Origin: Adiantum capillus-veneris
Taxonomy: Eukaryota > Streptophyta > Polypodiopsida > Polypodiales > Pteridaceae
Direction: 5' to 3'
Length of the DNA stretch: 60,000 nucleotides
NCBI GenBank assembly: GCA_014529385.2
Contig: CM043943.1
Span: 153,181,092-153,241,091, forward strand
Part shown: in pieces, positions 10,803 to 19,585 of the stretch
How the letters are laid out: each line of letters starts with the position of its first letter
How positions within the stretch are numbered: position 1 is the first letter of the stretch
Position numbers and translations under genes: made by a program
Notes under the pieces: model-generated
Databases searched by the model: none
Told to the model about the DNA's origin: nothing
Seen by the model: only the letters and a program-made list of their open reading frames with translations

Positions 10803-12794
10803 ATGCACTTACGCTCTGGGCGGGTGCTAGAACACGAGCATATTGAGGGTGCCTCTGTTCATACGGACACCCATTACCCATCCACGATAAGCTCTAGACC
10901 CTCAGCGGGGACACAAGGTAGCACCACCCAAGACCCTAAAATAGCCGCTAGTGATTCCTCCTCCGACTCAGAAATCATGGAAGCATACCCTACCCAAAAC
11001 ACTGAGAGAGAAGGCCATGCACCTCCCGAAGCTCCACAGCCTAGTACTAGTATGTTTAGCCGTTTCATGGAAACATTAGGTAGAGCTACTCGCTCGGAAC
11101 CTAATGCAAATGAAGCACACGAAGGGGGTGGGGAAGTGGAATCTCCTTTCACATCGCACGTGGACCCCACACCCCCAAAGAGTGTCCATGTGGATATCCT
11201 ACCAACTTCTTACCAAGAAGGCCCTGTTGAGCTGCCTCCTTCAGAAGTTCCCTCTAGAGTACCGTTGGTGACAAGTAAAACCACGGGGAGCAATATTGCT
11301 TCTACCTCACAAGAAACCATTAACACGTCGACTCTAGAAGGATGGTTCATTAATGATCATTGGACATACGACCTCCACACTGAGGTGTTGACGGATCTAC
11401 ACTCTGGCCACGCCTACCATGTAGGATGGATAGAGATTGTACAATCCACCTCTAGTGCCACGAGCATCGAAGATCAACAGAAAATGATCTGTAATGTTAT
11501 CCATGGCATTATTCAATCAGAAAGGCAAAACCGAGGGGTAAATATACTCTCAACTGGCCCCATGAGATTTCTGGATACGAGCAAGGCTCAACAGCCTACT
11601 CTATCACAAATGGAGACTCCTTTAATGAGCCCCATGGACCCATCTTACGTCATTTCACCTGGGGTCTCTATGCAATCTGAGCCTCCGAACGAAAACTTTA
11701 GCTTCCCTAACTTGGCTCAACCCTCTATTAAGGAAAACACAGTGCTCACTCCAGGGATAAGCCTGACAAAGAATGTACCGATGACATCTACGGTTAGCAC
11801 AGTGCCACTACCTAGTGTCGTAGTACCTAATATGGGGCCTCGACCGTATGTGCCTCTAGCCCCTTATGCACACGTGGCCCCCACACCTCCAATTGTACCA
11901 CTTGCTTATGCTCCTCGAGTGCCGCTCCCTAGCCCTTATCCGAGTGGACCTATGCCCGGTTATGTTCCATATCCTGCATCATCCACACATATGCCAAGAC
12001 CGGTACCCGTTCCTCTCCCACATATGATTCCAAGAGTACCTCCACCGGCCCTGCCTCCTCACATAGGTGACTTGGCAGCGTTTGCTCAAACCATAGGTCG
12101 ATCTATCGCGGAAAATATGCGTCATGCATCTGATAGAGAGCCTAGAAGTAAGGCAGTACAAATTGCCAAACTCACGCAAAAATTCAATGGGGACGAAGAT
12201 GCTAGAAAACACATTGAAGTGTTTGAACAAGTATGTGATTCCTTAGGGGAACGCAACGAACTACATAAGTGCAATGCCTTAAGCTTGACATTAAGTGGGA
12301 AGGCTGGAGATTGGTATAGGACCCTAAGGGTGGACGAGAAAACAATCTACCCTACCCTTCGAAGGTTGTTTCTAAAGGAGTACATACGAGAAGGTGTGCT
12401 TTGGGGTGTAGCATCTCAGCTACAGAAGGCTGAACGTAAGGAAGGAGAGTCAGTAAGGGACTTCATTAGTCGTCTAAAGCACTTAAACTCTCGTTGCCCT
12501 GTAAATGAGCGCTTCAACAATAATCAACTGCTTGATCGATTCATCCGAGGGTTGAGGAATGAAGGAATCTATAATGGACTAGTGATTAGAGGTATCACAA
12601 CCTGGGAAGATGTCACTGCCAATGCAATCCAATTAGAGGACAACTTGATGATAGCAGGCATGAGGGTGTCTACTGACACGAGATCCACTAGCTCACAAGC
12701 CATTGAGTATGAACCCATGACTGCAAAGCCCATTGCCAATGAGCCAAAGGTATTTGAGACATTCTTGACAGACCTCACCAAGGCAATCCAATAG
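10803..12794 (+). CDS. Gag polyprotein, first part (663 aa)
   Basis: Opens with ATG after the leader. Residues about 1-400 are low-complexity and proline-rich. Residues about 440-620 hold a retrotransposon Gag core (KLTQKFNGDEDARKHIEVFE, DWYRTL, REGESVRDFISRLKHLNSRC-like pattern). It ends at a TAG (12792-12794). The frame continues open past this stop into the next ORF, so the two parts may form one product by readthrough, or the stop may be a mutation. Confidence 0.85.
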   Translation: MHLRSGRVLEHEHIEGASVHTDTHYPSTISSRPSAGTQGSTTQDPKIAASDSSSDSEIMEAYPTQNTEREGHAPPEAPQPSTSMFSRFMETLGRATRSEPNANEAHEGGGEVESPFTSHVDPTPPKSVHVDILPTSYQEGPVELPPSEVPSRVPLVTSKTTGSNIASTSQETINTSTLEGWFINDHWTYDLHTEVLTDLHSGHAYHVGWIEIVQSTSSATSIEDQQKMICNVIHGIIQSERQNRGVNILSTGPMRFLDTSKAQQPTLSQMETPLMSPMDPSYVISPGVSMQSEPPNENFSFPNLAQPSIKENTVLTPGISLTKNVPMTSTVSTVPLPSVVVPNMGPRPYVPLAPYAHVAPTPPIVPLAYAPRVPLPSPYPSGPMPGYVPYPASSTHMPRPVPVPLPHMIPRVPPPALPPHIGDLAAFAQTIGRSIAENMRHASDREPRSKAVQIAKLTQKFNGDEDARKHIEVFEQVCDSLGERNELHKCNALSLTLSGKAGDWYRTLRVDEKTIYPTLRRLFLKEYIREGVLWGVASQLQKAERKEGESVRDFISRLKHLNSRCPVNERFNNNQLLDRFIRGLRNEGIYNGLVIRGITTWEDVTANAIQLEDNLMIAGMRVSTDTRSTSSQAIEYEPMTAKPIANEPKVFETFLTDLTKAIQ

Positions 12795-12830
12795 TCTCTT
12801 AAGGATAATCGACCCCCTCAAAATAGTCAC

Positions 12831-15800
12831 ATGTATCCAAGAAGGGAGCAACAATGGTGTTCCATTTGCTTAGGTCCACATAGCACTAGTGAGTGCCCTA
12901 CGTTTAGAGTAAAATTTAATGGAACTTGCAACGCATGTGGTAGGTATGGTCACCAAGCTAAGGATTGTTTAATGATCAAACGTATGATGGCAAATAGACC
13001 ACCTGTAGCCTGGACGGATGCGCCTCGAGCTCCTGTATTGATGCCTACTCCACCTGTTGAGCAACTACCGCAACACATGGTCCCTAGATCTCAAAATGTT
13101 GTACAAGCTACACCGCTACCACCTCCTGTGCTAGGACCGCAGCCCCCGCATCCAAGAGTCGCCCCTATGAACCAAGTGGGTTGCGAGCCATCAAATGCTT
13201 ATGCAGATGGCTGTGAGGAGGAAATAGACACTAGTATTGCCTACGGACTTGATACATTGGAAGAGTGTCCTATATACTACATGGAAGATTGTTGGGGGCA
13301 AGTCAAGCCGGTTTATCAAGCTGCTGCTCTCGCATCCAGAGGTCAAAATATCAACACCCAGGCTAGGAGGCCACCTCTTCAATGCTACGAGTGTGGTGGA
13401 CCACATCGAGTAGCGGAGTGCCCTATTAGGCTGCAAAAGAATGCTGCACAGATGCAAGTAAATCAAGGGAGCACGTCTGCAATGCCAATACTCACATGTA
13501 ATCGTTGTGGCATAGATCACTTGATTGCCCAATGCCCCTATAACCCAAATGCGCCTAAAATCACACCCCTGAATTTGGTCGAAATTGCTAGTGTGACATC
13601 GCCAATACCACCCGTCGCACCCGCTTATGCGATTACACGGTCCATGCTTCAAGGTCCAGGCCATATCCTCGAAGAGAGAGATACCGCGTCAGTTATCCAA
13701 GCAAAGAAAAAGAAGACACGAAGGAAGAAGTCGCAGAATACGGAAAATTCAAAGCCAAGTTCCAAAACAAACATAGGAACAGGAGATGACCCCGTGTATA
13801 TGAATGACCTCGAGGATGATTCAGATTCAGTCGAGACAATGGAGACTAGAACCAATACCACAAAGAGAAAGACCGACAAAGAAAACCGTAACATGGAACC
13901 AAATGAAAACCGAATAAGAGAAAATCATAAAGAGCCTCTGAAAACACCACAAGTGTTTCCAAATCCAATCCAAGACCCCCAAGATAAACCGCAGGGGCAA
14001 AAAGGGAAGAATCGTAAAAAGAAGATTGGGACGTACCCAAACCCAGTAGACGAGATTGAGCAGGTGAAACATCTAAGAGGTTTAGTGGAGGAGACTCAAA
14101 GGAAACTAGAACCAGAACCCATGCAGGTCAAAATTCATGACACAGTGTTTCCCACGCAAGTTCATCCACCCCACATGAACCATAGACCGTTAGCCATATC
14201 TAGTATCATCCAAGAAGGGAGTGAGGACAGGACATCAGAAAGTGAGCATACACCCTTCTTGTTGGAAAGGATGTTTAACGAAGGAATACCTGATTCCATT
14301 GAGGAATATGAGATTCCATCCTCACCAGTTCCTAGTCAAGGACCTACACCCTGCAAAACGCCAATGAATGTTGCCAAACTAGTGGACTTCATGTCTTCTG
14401 AGGTCCGAACCACGATCATAGCAAAGCTGTATGGAGATCCTGAGTTATTCCTTGCACTTCGAGCATTCCTTAACGGAGAGCTACGAACGGGATTACCGCA
14501 GTTTGCGCAACCAAATAGGCCTGACTCGATTATGATTGATGAGGAAAATCATGTGCAATCACTTGACTTAGATGGACACGAGTCTGTGATCGAGGTACCC
14601 ATTAACGAATTAGGGCAGTATTTTGAAGGCGACGAGTCTAATGCGACCCTACCCATCACTACCAAGGGATTAACTATAAAGGGAATTCTTGATGGTGGTG
14701 CGGGAGTTAGCATCGTTACAAAAGATTGTTGGGAATCCATGGGAAAACCCCGCCTCAGTGTTACTAACATTGTGGTAAAGATGGCAAATGGTACCATAGC
14801 CAAACCTATGGGGATGCTCAAGGATCTTAAGATCAAAGTTCTAGGACACAAGGTACGACATACGTTCATTGTAATGGATTTCTCTAAACACCTTATGTCA
14901 TATGAAATGATTTTAGGACGACCATTCATGAGGGAAGCACAAATGGTTCATGATTGGTCTAAAAATCATGTCTATTTGCAATTCCAAGACTCTGTCATTA
15001 GAGTGGATTTGGTGACTGGTAAGGTACACCCCTTAGGGAGTAAAACCATTATTGATCATCGCTCTGACACCACGGTTCACTCGGCCCCACTACAATATTG
15101 TTACACTTGTAAGAAGGATACAGACATTGGCCAAGATTCTCCTTATATGGATATCCTACCTGGGATGACGGAATCGGACAATGTGGATTGGGTACACCTA
15201 GCATCAACCATAGACACTTGGGGAAATAGGGGGACGACCTGGGTAACACCTGAGGGGGATGAAATGCCTATACCCTTAAATATGCTACAAGCAATGCATA
15301 TCGCTTCTGACAAGACTCATCCTAAGGTAACGAAGAAAACATACAAGTGGGTCCCTAAAGCTTCTTTAGTGACCATACCTAGTGCTAAAAAACAGAAGCC
15401 TTGTAAGAAATGTACCACTCGCTCCAAGAAAAGTAAGAAAATGTTGCGATGGATCCCTAAACGACTATTGGAAGCCCAAGGCTACTATCAAGGAAATGAT
15501 CAAATCTGGGTGCCAAAACGTAGATTGTGCTCTTACCTAGCACCTGACCCAAGTGAGCCCAATCCCGTAGCTCCAAAACGAATCAATGATCGTGGAAAGA
15601 AAAAAATCACAGAATGCTACACACCCGCTCCCGAGCTAGTTTGGGTACCAAAGAAAGAACGATTTGTTCCACCTAGCTCAGGAAGGGGGGAGTCCCATGA
15701 AGATTCTAGCTCCTCATGTAATACATCCATAGAGGTAAAAGCTTCTACACAGCCTCCATCTATAGTAGCGGACCTCCATGAAGCTACAAAAGAATCCACA

Positions 15801-15983
15801 CCTCCCAGTGTTCAAGAATCACCTGATGAACCACTTCAAGTTCGATCCTGGGAGAGTACCTTACCACCGTTGCAACTTGACGAGGCACCTAGGGTAATAG
15901 AAAACTACTGGCAAAAATCCTCACCTATTACCAACTGGAACAATTGGTTTCAAAGGGTGACAAGCTCATTTCAAATGGTATGA
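12831..15983 (+). CDS. Nucleocapsid-knuckle and retropepsin-like polyprotein (1050 aa) with WxPK motifs
   Basis: In the same frame as the Gag ORF, with no other stop in the 36 bases between them. CNACGRYGHQAKDC is a CCHC knuckle; CYECGGPHRVAEC and CNRCGIDHLIAQC are two shorter knuckle-like motifs. Near residue 620 is a retropepsin-like site, ILDGGAGVS, where relatives have DSGA, and ILGRPFM follows about 90 residues on. The carboxy part has four tryptophan motifs (KWVPK, RWIPK, IWVPK, VWVPK) at about 15345-15655. There is no RT or integrase. Its role is presumably particle formation and self-processing. The DGG site may mean reduced protease activity. Confidence 0.85.
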   Translation: MYPRREQQWCSICLGPHSTSECPTFRVKFNGTCNACGRYGHQAKDCLMIKRMMANRPPVAWTDAPRAPVLMPTPPVEQLPQHMVPRSQNVVQATPLPPPVLGPQPPHPRVAPMNQVGCEPSNAYADGCEEEIDTSIAYGLDTLEECPIYYMEDCWGQVKPVYQAAALASRGQNINTQARRPPLQCYECGGPHRVAECPIRLQKNAAQMQVNQGSTSAMPILTCNRCGIDHLIAQCPYNPNAPKITPLNLVEIASVTSPIPPVAPAYAITRSMLQGPGHILEERDTASVIQAKKKKTRRKKSQNTENSKPSSKTNIGTGDDPVYMNDLEDDSDSVETMETRTNTTKRKTDKENRNMEPNENRIRENHKEPLKTPQVFPNPIQDPQDKPQGQKGKNRKKKIGTYPNPVDEIEQVKHLRGLVEETQRKLEPEPMQVKIHDTVFPTQVHPPHMNHRPLAISSIIQEGSEDRTSESEHTPFLLERMFNEGIPDSIEEYEIPSSPVPSQGPTPCKTPMNVAKLVDFMSSEVRTTIIAKLYGDPELFLALRAFLNGELRTGLPQFAQPNRPDSIMIDEENHVQSLDLDGHESVIEVPINELGQYFEGDESNATLPITTKGLTIKGILDGGAGVSIVTKDCWESMGKPRLSVTNIVVKMANGTIAKPMGMLKDLKIKVLGHKVRHTFIVMDFSKHLMSYEMILGRPFMREAQMVHDWSKNHVYLQFQDSVIRVDLVTGKVHPLGSKTIIDHRSDTTVHSAPLQYCYTCKKDTDIGQDSPYMDILPGMTESDNVDWVHLASTIDTWGNRGTTWVTPEGDEMPIPLNMLQAMHIASDKTHPKVTKKTYKWVPKASLVTIPSAKKQKPCKKCTTRSKKSKKMLRWIPKRLLEAQGYYQGNDQIWVPKRRLCSYLAPDPSEPNPVAPKRINDRGKKKITECYTPAPELVWVPKKERFVPPSSGRGESHEDSSSSCNTSIEVKASTQPPSIVADLHEATKESTPPSVQESPDEPLQVRSWESTLPPLQLDEAPRVIENYWQKSSPITNWNNWFQRVTSSFQMV

Positions 15984-15987
15984 TCTA

Positions 15988-16002
15988 CCCAAGGAAGGGG
16001 GG
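15988..16002 (+). other. Internal polypurine tract
   Basis: AAGGAAGGGGGGAG, then TGTTTGCTGACA, just after the WxPK ORF. It resembles the terminal tract at 18022-18035 but is 2 kb upstream of the 3' LTR. A further GGAAGGGGGGAG lies in the ORF at about 15681. Confidence 0.6.
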
Positions 16003-16266
16003 AGTGTTTGCTGACAGTCATCATTCACTTGTTTCCCTCTCAACCTTTTTCCCTGACCTCTATATCTCCCAATCTTAGGGAATGTATATATATAGCCTTA
16101 TACTCACAAAAAAACAAAAATAGTAAAGAGCAAGAGCGCCTAGCAATGAGAGAGCACCCTATCAGATCTTACATATAAGTCCAAATTCACCGTGTCAATT
16201 CAAGCAACACACAAAAACAACTCTTATGTTTTAAAGGCCTAACCAAATCTATCTGTCTTGTCAGAA
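16003..16266 (+). promoter_or_regulatory. Possible promoter and 5' leader of the extra ORF
   Basis: TATATATATAGCC at about 16085 lies some 180 bases upstream of the ATG at 16267, followed by A-rich and CA-rich leader sequence. TATA-like signals inside LTR elements can be coincidental. Confidence 0.35.
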
Positions 16267-16689
16267 ATGGCTACTTCACCAGAGGCATGCACTTCTATTT
16301 TTGATGAAAGGTACCCCTTGTCTTTTCAACAAGTGTTCTACGTATGCTACCCTATACTTTCTTGCGAATGGGATTTGATAGAGAGCCTTGCATGTGAGAG
16401 AAATTTTGAGGAATTAGAATGGCTGATACGTCTATGGCTAACTAGTGATCCCTACCCAGTAGCGAATGTGTCTCCAATGGCACATGCTTATTCTTTTGCA
16501 CAAGATGAGTATCCACGCATCACGAGGTTCTTGATTAGCATGCTTACACAAGAGGATGATGAAGAGGAACTAATAGAGACCGAGGAAGACTATGGTCTCA
16601 CGGACAACGATTTTATTTATCTAGATAATGAGGATAGAGGCCTAGCCTTAGGGTGGCCACCCGGTTTATATAATATCCTCTTTCCTTGA
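16267..16689 (+). CDS. Extra ORF of 140 aa, unknown function
   Basis: Starts at the ATG in GAAATGGCT. The product is acidic, especially in the last 50 residues (EEDDEEELIETEED-like run). Its first part is rich in aromatic and cysteine residues. I recognise no domain. It lies between the internal and terminal polypurine tracts, where LTR elements normally have no gene. It may be an accessory gene or captured host sequence. Confidence 0.45.
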   Translation: MATSPEACTSIFDERYPLSFQQVFYVCYPILSCEWDLIESLACERNFEELEWLIRLWLTSDPYPVANVSPMAHAYSFAQDEYPRITRFLISMLTQEDDEEELIETEEDYGLTDNDFIYLDNEDRGLALGWPPGLYNILFP

Positions 16690-18021
16690 TTCTAAAAGGG
16701 GTGACAGATAGGTAGGTTAGGGGTCTAGATTGTGTTTTGAGTTTGTTTTTTAGGAGTTTTAATTTTTCCCACTGATGTGCCTCCTGGAGGTATTCCTTTT
16801 GTTTCCTAGTGTGTACAGGAGCGTGTTGCTATTGATAGGATTTGGACCTTCATGGAACCTTCAAATCAAGCACGACCATCAACACAAACAGGTGTTTCTT
16901 GTCCATTAGCATTGCCGTTATCTTTTTGCATCTATGATTGTCTGCTTTGATTGTGATTGGTAGCATAATATTCAGCGCATTGGCTTAGTATCAAACATTT
17001 AATTCAATGTAATGTTTTGTCATAATCACTTGTCTAGGTTTAAAAATCAAGCAGTCCGACTAAGCTAGTTTGACCAAGCTAGGTATTAGAAATCTTCTCT
17101 TAATACCATGGGGAATGCCTTCCTAATAAGCAATGGTTACTTAGGTTCTTAATCCGATCTAGGCAGCATTGTATGAAATGTACTAGGGCTTTCTAGTGGG
17201 CTTAACCCTATTGACCTTTAGCTTAAGTATTATAAAGGGAGTTTACTAATGTGATGAGCCTGGGGAGGGTAACAGTGTTATATGACCCCCCAAAGTTACA
17301 AAATTTAAATGTTGAAAATGAACAAACAAAAAATCAAAGTGCCACAATGTAAAATTTTAAGCTGGAAGAGAAATCTCAGCTTGATTTGGTACTTCACTCA
17401 CATGTATCGCCTATGGTACTAGAGCCCTAGAGGTTCCCAGTGTGGGCGCTTTTCCTTGAAAAGCAAAAAACCCAAGGCATACAAAATAAGCACACACATC
17501 ATAATTGAATCAGTGTGAAAAGACTTTGGGGGGTCAATGAAAAAGTAATCAGTCAGGCGATGATTTCATGAGAAATTCCTTTTATGGTAGCTTAACTACA
17601 AGGTTTTCTAGATATAGCCTCTAGTCAGCCCTCGAACATGAATACTTGGCTCTCGCGATTAAACAACTTAATTGACCAGAGAAAATTAAGAAGCTTACCC
17701 ATGGTATTAATATTCGATCTCTAGTGCCTTTCGACCGTCAAATTAGCGACCCCAGACTTGTTTAATTTTTTGCCTTTACATCTGTTTATGCATTTGATTA
17801 CATTGCAATTTAATGTTCATTGCTAACAAATTGTTTGAAATTCTTTGACCAATCAATGTGTCTACCTAAAACTGCATATTCTTTTTAAGAGAATGCAATT
17901 ACTGTGCCAATGTTGTTTGATTTTGCAGTGACTGAAGAAGGCTAAGGACATTCATCTCAAATGCTCTTCCACCTCGACGAACCAGCTTCAACTCAATAGC
18001 TTCCAAGGACGGAATCTACAT
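16690..18021 (+). other. Non-coding 3' internal region of the LTR element
   Basis: About 1.3 kb with no ORF of note and no clear repeat. Starts just after the extra ORF and runs to the terminal polypurine tract. Confidence 0.5.
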
Positions 18022-18035
18022 CAGGAAGGGGGGCA
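18022..18035 (+). other. Terminal polypurine tract
   Basis: CAGGAAGGGGGGCA directly before the TGTTAACC of the 3' LTR. Confidence 0.85.
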
Positions 18036-18334
18036 TGTTAACCCTCACGGCTCACGGACACCCATCACCTACGATGGACGCGTATTATGTATTTGGTAGA
18101 GTCAGGTACCGGGCTTGTCGGACCAATAGGGAAAGGTAGAGTGATCGTCGATGAGAGGCGCACTCTAACTGGGACATTCAAGGGATTAGTTGGCTAAGCA
18201 TGGGCGCCCAAGTGTGAATGGGGTGAGCTCCTATAAAAGCCAACTAAACCTAATTTTTACTCATTCTCTCATTTGTGCAATAGAAGAGTGCTCTTGCTCC
18301 ATCTCCATCTCCATCTTCTTCTTCTTCACCTCCT

Positions 18335-18371
<37 letters not shown>

Positions 18372-18621
18372 GAGAGTGTGTGTGCAATCGAGCATTACGA
18401 AGGCACGACGGCGGCGAAGCGGTTGAGCGCGGCACGACTGCAGCTTCTTCTTCATCGCGGCGAGGAATCCACCACGAAGGCGAGCGTAGAGCGGTGAGTG
18501 ACACACCCTTTGTTCTCTTGAGCTTGCTAGTTTAGGCTTGTTGTGTGCTTGGAACCGTTTGTGGCTCGCACACGGTGTATTGGCAAGTCCCTTGCTTCGA
18601 CAGTGCGGCAAGGAGCGCACA
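18036..18621 (+). repeat. 3' LTR
   Basis: Same 586-bp length as the 5' LTR; four differences by eye (gcgatc/gcaatc, gcgtgg/gcgcgg, ggagcc/ggaacc, gcaaat/gcaagt). Followed by the target duplication GGGCC. Confidence 0.97.
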
Positions 18622-18626
18622 GGGCC
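18622..18626. repeat. Target site duplication GGGCC (right)
   Basis: Identical to 9110-9114. Removing one copy plus the element restores the reading frame of gene B. Confidence 0.95.
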
Positions 18627-18719
18627 TTTCTTGTCTCATACTCATGTGTAACATCCTCAATGACAACCCCTGAATCTTTCTGCTGCCTAGAAGGAGGGAT
18701 ATTTAAAATTTCGAAGGCT

Positions 18720-18985
18720 CTAAGATCCTCACTAGGAATAAGCTCAAGAGCCTTATCAAACTTGTACCTCAGCCTTGACACAAGCACAAAATGTTTGCTC
18801 ATAAGTGTGACCCTGTGAGCAAATGGAGCTGCAATGTAGCTATCATTCATAAAGTCTATGAGAAAATCCTCAGTAGCTTCCTGAAGGCACATCAAAGCTT
18901 GAGATTGCCACCTTACTAAGGTAAAAGTTTTGATATTCATCATGCTTACAAGTCTATTTGATATCTCTTTGACAACTAATTCAAC
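18720..18985 (-). other. Histone H3-like fold within gene B
   Basis: Aligned from memory with canonical H3 (RFQSSAVMALQEA... and AKRVTIMPKDIQLARRIR), the translated segment keeps R-[FW]-Q-S, A-x-M-x-LQEA, E-x-[FY]-L, and RVT-[IL]-M-x-K. CENH3-like traits are RW in place of RF, RVTLM, and a loop 1 several residues longer (between VKEISNRL and RW). Alpha-N (RPGTVALREIRRYQ in H3) is not present. A core nucleosome role cannot be assumed. Confidence 0.8.
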
Positions 18986-19129
18986 CTTTTTCTAGCAGTG
19001 GGCCTCTGACAAGGTTGTGGAGGTGGTGGTTTCTCTGGATCTTTCTCTAAATTATCTTTTTCTGGATCATTTGGGGCTTGGTAGACTTTCCTTGCAGTCC
19101 GCTTCATCCTCTCCATTTGGGTCACAAAA

Positions 19130-19585
19130 CACCGCAAGACACTATAGTTGGGTCACCCACAATCTACAAGTTGTCCCTATTGTGCCGTATGTGAAGCAAA
19201 TGATTTTGGCTAAGAATCATGGAGGTACACCTACACGACGCGATAGCCGGGTCACCCATACTCTAAAACATGTCTGTATCCCGTCGTATGTGAAGCTTTT
19301 GACTTTTCCAATAAATCAAGGAAGGAGACCTGCATGACGCGATAACCGGGTCAACCACATCCTAGAACAGGGCAAGATCACGTCATATGTGAAGCTGTTA
19401 AGCCTCGACAATGAATCAATGGACACCTAGACGACGCGATAGCCGGGTCACCCACATGCTAGAACATGTCCGATCGCGTCGTATGTAAAGCTGTTGATCT
19501 TGGAAATGAATAGGGAAGGACAACCGCATGACACGATAGCTTGGCCACCCACTGTCTAGCACTTGCTCATATCACGTCGTACGGG
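19130..19585. repeat. About five tandem ~98-bp units with inverted ACGACGCGAT sites, between divergent genes B and C
   Basis: Copies of [A/G]ACGCGATAGCCGGGTCACCC occur near 19142 (degenerate), 19241, 19340, 19437 and 19534, spaced 97-100 bp. About 45 bp after each is a reverse-complement-like GCGTCGTATGTGAAGC. Each unit can therefore fold or bind a protein on both arms. More single ACGACGCGA or GACGCGA sites follow at about 19930, 20029 and 20114. It occupies the start side of gene B and the promoter side of gene C. It is a candidate binding region for an element-encoded protein. Confidence 0.7.

Larger units (their letters stand above)
9115..18621 (+). mobile_element. Young non-autonomous LTR retrotransposon (gag-protease only)
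   Basis: Two 586-bp LTRs (9115-9700, 18036-18621), a primer site at 9705-9722, a polypurine tract at 18022-18035 and the GGGCC target duplication make this structurally complete. The internal region encodes Gag, knuckles, a retropepsin-like domain and WxPK motifs, but no RT, RNase H or integrase, so it must borrow pol from elsewhere. I count four differences between the LTRs, which marks a recent insertion. It interrupts gene B of the DNA transposon. Confidence 0.95.
7369..19116 (-). pseudogene. Gene B: histone H3-like domain + Ulp1/C48 protease + SPKK-rich tail, split by an LTR element
   Basis: Minus-strand exons: 19116-18622 continuing at 9114-8857 (the two sides of the LTR insertion), 8772-8610, 8539-8450, 8371-8194 and 8104 to about 7369. 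Every join keeps frame and has GT-AG signals. The amino end has an H3-tail-like KRTARKVYQAP, then a histone fold: RWQSQALMCLQEATEDFL and AHRVTLMSKHF line up with H3 alpha-2 and alpha-3. The next exons hold a Ulp1-like protease: GGHWSLIIFN (His), LQTDSTSCGW (Gln and catalytic Cys). The tail is rich in SPTKK/SPAKK. Lesions: a frameshift in an A-run at 18987-18991, a TAA at 9030-9032, the LTR insertion, and frame drift in the tail. The usual H3 alpha-N segment is absent. SUMO-type deconjugation is inferred from family only. Confidence 0.8.

Noticed and set aside
13191-14072. Minus-strand ORFs of 64-157 aa under the 1050-aa polyprotein
   Set aside because: Shadows of the plus-strand coding sequence with no domain content.
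18527-18943. Taking the 138-aa minus-strand ORF at face value as one protein
   Set aside because: Its last 29 residues or so are translated from the LTR beyond 18622; only the upstream part belongs to gene B.
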